Assembly: GCA_002473165.1 (NCBI GenBank)
Contig: DKSD01000089.1
Coordinates: forward strand, 1 to 17,202
Direction of reading: 5' to 3'
DNA from: Succinatimonas sp. UBA7265
GTDB taxonomy: Bacteria; Pseudomonadota; Gammaproteobacteria; Enterobacterales; Succinivibrionaceae
Length of the DNA stretch: 17,202 bases
Shown here: positions 14,994 through 17,202 of the stretch, one piece after another
How positions within the stretch are numbered: the first letter of the stretch is position 1
How the letters are laid out: every line of letters starts with the position of its first letter
Made by a program: the position numbers and the translations under genes
The notes under the pieces: model-generated
Database searches by the model: none
Seen by the model: the letters and a program-made list of their open reading frames with translations, nothing else
What the model was told of the DNA's origin: nothing

Positions 14994-15025
14994 TTAAAAG
15001 GAGGCGCCGTAGCGCCTCCTTTTAA
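14994..15025 (+). terminator. Strong terminator hairpin after the LtaS-like gene
   Basis: TTAAAAGGAGGCGC and GCGCCTCCTTTTAA form a perfect 14-bp stem around the 4-nt loop CGTA, starting 5 nt after the stop codon. The T-run is the end of the right arm itself. It is symmetrical, so it could stop transcription from either side. Confidence 0.85.
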
Positions 15026-15030
15026 GAAAT

Positions 15031-15125
15031 CTTTGCCTGCTCTGCAAAAATTCCCGATCTGTCGCATATCCTTTTATGCCGGTGTGCTATTTTATGTTTA
15101 GTTACAAGGTTTCAGGCAGGCAAAG
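15031..15125. repeat. 10-bp inverted repeat 75 bp apart flanking a promoter-like region
   Basis: CTTTGCCTGC (15031-15040) and GCAGGCAAAG (15116-15125) are perfect inverted copies. The right copy ends 3 nt before the AGGAGG ribosome site of the next gene. They could pair in a long leader or act as two sites for one regulator. The AT-rich stretch between them, with TATTTTATG, is the likely promoter area, but no clear hexamer pair is seen. Confidence 0.4.
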
Positions 15126-15147
15126 CGCAGGAGGGCGCGGGCTTTCG

Positions 15148-15750
15148 ATGAGAATTACAGCAGCTCTGGCCGCGGCCTTTGCCGTTTTATGCGGCGCGGC
15201 CGCCGCCGCGGAATTTCCCCTCGATCTCAAAGAAGGCGTGATCGAGGCCAAAGCAGCGGGGTTTAGCTATCAGGCCCTGCTGCCTGAGGGCTTTGAGCGC
15301 AGTGAAACCTCCGGGCCGCATTTTGAGAGCGTGATCTTCAAAAACACCGACGGCAAAACCGCCATGACCGTCGAGCTCTCCGCTCTGCGCAGTCAGCCCT
15401 GGTCAAAGACGGTCCAGGCGCGCTTTTCCCAGCTGATGTTCGCTCCGCTTTCTGACAAGCGCAACGAGCTCTCAGGCCATTACGAAATCGTCCGCGATGA
15501 CAGCACCGAGGCAGGCCGCACTTTTGAGTACCAGGGATCGGTAAGCCGTTATGCCAAGGATCAGCCGCCAATGCTCGTGAGCGTGATGCATGAGAGCTAT
15601 TTGCTGCGCGATCGCCGCATGCTCAAGATCTCCTGCGATTTCCGCTCGCTGAAAAAAGATTCCCCGCTGACAGAGGAACTGGCCTCCCAGGCCGACGCCG
15701 AATGCGGGCGCATCATCGACAGCGTCAGCGTAGTCAGCAAAAAGCGCTGA
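15148..15750 (+). CDS. Small exported protein of unknown function
   Basis: 200-aa protein with a clear signal peptide: MRITAALAAAFAVLCGAAAA, with cleavage likely before EFPLDL. The mature part of about 180 residues alternates short strands and helices. Two Cys near the C-terminus, in KISCDF and DAECGR, could form a disulfide. The general pattern (a YQALLPEGFE start, mixed strands, and a helix near the end before SVSVV) recalls small periplasmic PsbP/Mog1-like domains such as DcrB, but I cannot confirm this. I chose the ATG at 15148 because the signal peptide starts there; AGGAGG lies 13 nt upstream, a long spacing. An upstream in-frame ATG at 15076 would bury the signal peptide. It has its own terminator and no operon partner. 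Confidence 0.75.
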   Translation: MRITAALAAAFAVLCGAAAAAEFPLDLKEGVIEAKAAGFSYQALLPEGFERSETSGPHFESVIFKNTDGKTAMTVELSALRSQPWSKTVQARFSQLMFAPLSDKRNELSGHYEIVRDDSTEAGRTFEYQGSVSRYAKDQPPMLVSVMHESYLLRDRRMLKISCDFRSLKKDSPLTEELASQADAECGRIIDSVSVVSKKR

Positions 15751-15769
15751 GCTCGCGCCGCTGATGCGC

Positions 15770-15796
15770 CAAAGCCCCGGTAAAACCGGGGCTTTG
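15770..15796 (+). terminator. Hairpin between convergent genes
   Basis: CAAAGCCCCGG and CCGGGGCTTTG form a perfect 11-bp stem with loop TAAAA. It follows the exported-protein gene by 19 nt and lies 22 nt beyond the end of the convergent GntR gene. The plus-strand T-run is short (ACGTTTTC). It likely ends transcription from the left and may also serve the right-hand gene. Confidence 0.75.
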
Positions 15797-15817
15797 ACGT
15801 TTTCAGGCTAAAAAAGG

Positions 15818-16507
15818 TTATTTTGCCGAGGCCGTGTCGATGGCGGTCTGCAAATGCTTCTTCATGCACTGTCTGGCGCCCGTGCCGTCGCCGAGGCTGA
15901 CTGCCTCGAGGATCTTCTCATGGAAGTACAGCCCGGTGTCATAGCCAAAGGCCACGTTCATCTGCTGCGCCGTGCGCGGTGTCACCGAGAACACCTCGTC
16001 TAAAGCAAAGGCGATGAGTTCATTGCCGCAGGCGCCTGCGATCATGCTGTGGAAAGCGGTGTCGGCGGCGACAAAGTCCTCGCGGTGGTTGACGCACTCG
16101 CGCATCTTCACGAGGCTGTGGGCAAGCTGATCGACGAGATGGGAGCGCTGCCCGTCAGGCAGCAGCGCGCACTGCTGGGCCGCGTAGGGCTCTATGAGCA
16201 GGCGGAATTTCAGCACCTTGATGATGTCGACATAATCGCTGTGGCGCAGCACTCCCACGGTGCCAAAGCGCGAGGAGACATCCGAGGACATCAGGTAGCA
16301 GCCTTTGCCCTGCTCGGCTTTGAGTATGCCTAAAGCGGCAAAGCGGCTGATGGCGCTGCGCAGCGAAGAGCGGGACACGCCCAGCTCTGCCGTAAGCTTG
16401 GCTTCAGAGGGGATCAGGCATCCGACCTTCCAGTCCCCGCTTTCGATCCTTTTGCGCAGATATTCGGCTATCTGCTCGGTTACCGATGATTTTTTGATTG
16501 CGGTCAT
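15818..16507 (-). CDS. GntR-family regulator with FCD ligand domain
   Basis: 229-aa transcription factor of the FadR subfamily. The N-terminal winged helix-turn-helix spans about residues 8-75 (IPSEAKLTAELGVSRSSLRSAISRFAALGIL). An all-helical FCD domain follows. It shows the usual metal or ligand residues: Asp149 and His153 in ADTAFH, His196 in FHEKILEAV and His218 in KKHLQ. FCD members usually sense organic acids or sugar acids, but no catabolic genes are adjacent, so the ligand is unknown. The ATG at 16507 has GGAG 7 nt upstream. Dyads in its leader suggest autoregulation. It is convergent with the exported-protein gene and downstream of pgpA on the same strand, but separated by about 115 bp. 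Confidence 0.93.
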   Translation of the reverse strand: MTAIKKSSVTEQIAEYLRKRIESGDWKVGCLIPSEAKLTAELGVSRSSLRSAISRFAALGILKAEQGKGCYLMSSDVSSRFGTVGVLRHSDYVDIIKVLKFRLLIEPYAAQQCALLPDGQRSHLVDQLAHSLVKMRECVNHREDFVAADTAFHSMIAGACGNELIAFALDEVFSVTPRTAQQMNVAFGYDTGLYFHEKILEAVSLGDGTGARQCMKKHLQTAIDTASAK

Positions 16508-16521
16508 TTCCTGACTCCGCC

Positions 16522-16552
16522 TGTATCAGATCCAAAAAGATCTTTTCATACA
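16522..16552 (-). promoter_or_regulatory. Two-part dyad in the GntR gene leader, candidate operator
   Basis: On the plus strand TGTAT-c-AGATC, then CAAAAA, then GATCT-tttc-ATACA. Both arm pairs (TGTAT/ATACA and AGATC/GATCT) are perfect. It lies 15-45 bp upstream of the regulator's start codon. TGTAT/ATACA half-sites resemble those of some FCD regulators, so autoregulation is plausible. It could instead be a leader hairpin. Confidence 0.35.
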
Positions 16553-16558
16553 AGTACT

Positions 16559-16582
16559 ATATAAGACCGCAGAATATAAGAC
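16559..16582 (-). repeat. 9-bp direct repeat in the GntR gene promoter region
   Basis: GTCTTATAT occurs twice on the minus strand (plus positions 16559-16567 and 16574-16582), 15 bp apart. Each copy contains a -10-like TTATAT. They may be two overlapping promoters or a repeated binding site. No matching -35 is evident. Confidence 0.35.
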
Positions 16583-16622
16583 GAGAGCCAGCGCCCAAAT
16601 ATTTAAAGTGATTTCTTAAATG

Positions 16623-17120
16623 TTAGACGCCGCTGACAAGATACACGAAAAGCCGCCCGGCGATCATGGCGTAGATGCCCGCGACCACATCATCGGCCAT
16701 GACGCCCAAGCCGCCGCCTAAGCGCCGGTCGATGAAACCGATCGGGAACGGCTTTAAAATGTCAAAGATCCTAAAGAGCACGAAGGCCGGCAGGCACCAC
16801 CACCACTGCGGCGGATAGAGCAGGCAGGAGATAAACATCCCGGCGAATTCGTCGACGACGATCGCGCTGTTGTCATGCATACCCAGGGCTTTCTCCGCCC
16901 GATCGGCGGCTATAACACCCAGCACCAGGAACAGCGCTATAAAAGGAAGCGTGACATACAGCGGCAGGTAAAGCAGCGCGGCGCACAGCGGCAGCGCCGC
17001 CAGCGATCCATAAGTGCCGGGGATCTTAGGCAGCAGACCTGAGCCAAAACCCACGGCCAGAAGCTGCAGCGGATCGGCAAGCGAGAGCCTTTTGAGCGGG
17101 GTGCGATCATGTTTATCCAT
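16623..17120 (-). CDS. pgpA: Phosphatidylglycerophosphatase A
   Basis: Removes the phosphate from phosphatidylglycerol phosphate to give phosphatidylglycerol in the inner membrane. The 165 aa align with E. coli PgpA (about 172 aa): LLAVGFGSGLLPKIPGTYGS (20-39), DEFAGMF (90-96), FRIFDILKPFPI (116-127) and MADDVVAG (141-148) are the conserved acidic, presumably metal-binding, motifs. Three or four hydrophobic segments fit a small membrane enzyme. The start at 17120 follows TGAGG. It is not next to nusB or thiL, its usual neighbours in E. coli. Instead it begins 18 nt after the T-run of an rRNA operon terminator, which leaves no room for a separate promoter in the gap. Confidence 0.95.
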   Translation of the reverse strand: MDKHDRTPLKRLSLADPLQLLAVGFGSGLLPKIPGTYGSLAALPLCAALLYLPLYVTLPFIALFLVLGVIAADRAEKALGMHDNSAIVVDEFAGMFISCLLYPPQWWWCLPAFVLFRIFDILKPFPIGFIDRRLGGGLGVMADDVVAGIYAMIAGRLFVYLVSGV

Positions 17121-17138
17121 AGCGGCGCCTCAGATACG

Positions 17139-17169
17139 AAAAAACCGCGACCCAAAAGGGACGCGGTTT
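17139..17169 (-). terminator. rRNA operon terminator
   Basis: On the minus strand AAACCGCG-T-CCC and GGG-T-CGCGGTTT form an 11-pair stem with one T-T mismatch and loop TTTT, ending in a run of six T. It lies about 10 nt after the 5S rRNA 3' end and directly before pgpA. Confidence 0.9.
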
Positions 17170-17179
17170 CAGAAAAGGA

Positions 17180-17202
17180 AGCCTGGCAGTGACCTACTCT
17201 CA
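17180..17202 (-). rRNA. rrf: 5S rRNA, 3' end only (continues beyond the window)
   Basis: The minus strand ends with TGAGAGTAGGTCACTGCCAGG, which matches the conserved 3' end of gammaproteobacterial 5S rRNA (GAGAGTAGGnnAnTGCCAGGC). Only about 23 nt lie inside the window. The 3' end is estimated from the GCCAGGC segment that normally pairs with the 5' end. Confidence 0.88.

Noticed and set aside
16596..16620. ATTTAA...TTAAAT dyad after the pgpA stop codon.
   Set aside because: A 6-bp all-AT stem is too weak for a terminator and easily arises by chance.

Overview
This window looks like core chromosome from a moderately high-GC gammaproteobacterium. The strongest sign is a fused aspartokinase/homoserine dehydrogenase of E. 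coli ThrA type (820 aa) in a thrA-thrB-thrC operon. E. coli-like TpiA, PfkA and PgpA sequences and the 3' end of a 5S rRNA gene agree with this. A host-associated Aeromonadales/Succinivibrionaceae-type lineage is a guess, not something the sequence proves. I see no phage, transposon, integron, CRISPR array or tRNA.

Layout, left to right. From 58 to 9912 everything is on the minus strand and is read right to left: thrA, thrB, thrC, then 16 bp later a TelA-family gene and a membrane protein that resembles its usual XpaC-type partner. A terminator-like hairpin follows (2614-2645), and then a long PiT-type phosphate transporter preceded by three perfect-phase 11-bp repeats that look like a Pho box. 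From 9913 to 10215 lies a divergent intergenic region with the thrA promoter, two matched dyads and an AT-rich inverted repeat.

From 10216 to 15750 the genes are on the plus strand: an unrecognised 178-aa protein; tpiA and pfkA as a glycolytic pair, with a leader holding a possible 18-codon ORF and a hairpin touching the ribosome binding site; an LtaS/OpgB-like membrane phosphoglycerol or phosphoethanolamine transferase with its own terminator; and a small exported protein. A shared hairpin separates the last of these from a convergent GntR/FCD regulator. pgpA follows on the minus strand, directly behind the terminator of an rRNA operon whose 5S 3' end closes the window.

Functional themes are threonine synthesis from aspartate, phosphate uptake, lower-upper glycolysis (triose phosphate isomerase and phosphofructokinase) and envelope lipid chemistry (PgpA makes phosphatidylglycerol, a typical head-group donor for LtaS-like enzymes). 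The parts most worth checking are regulatory or organisational: thr operon continuing into telA/xpaC, the Pho-box-like repeats, the tpiA leader, the twin dyads upstream of thrA, and pgpA sitting directly behind an rrn terminator.
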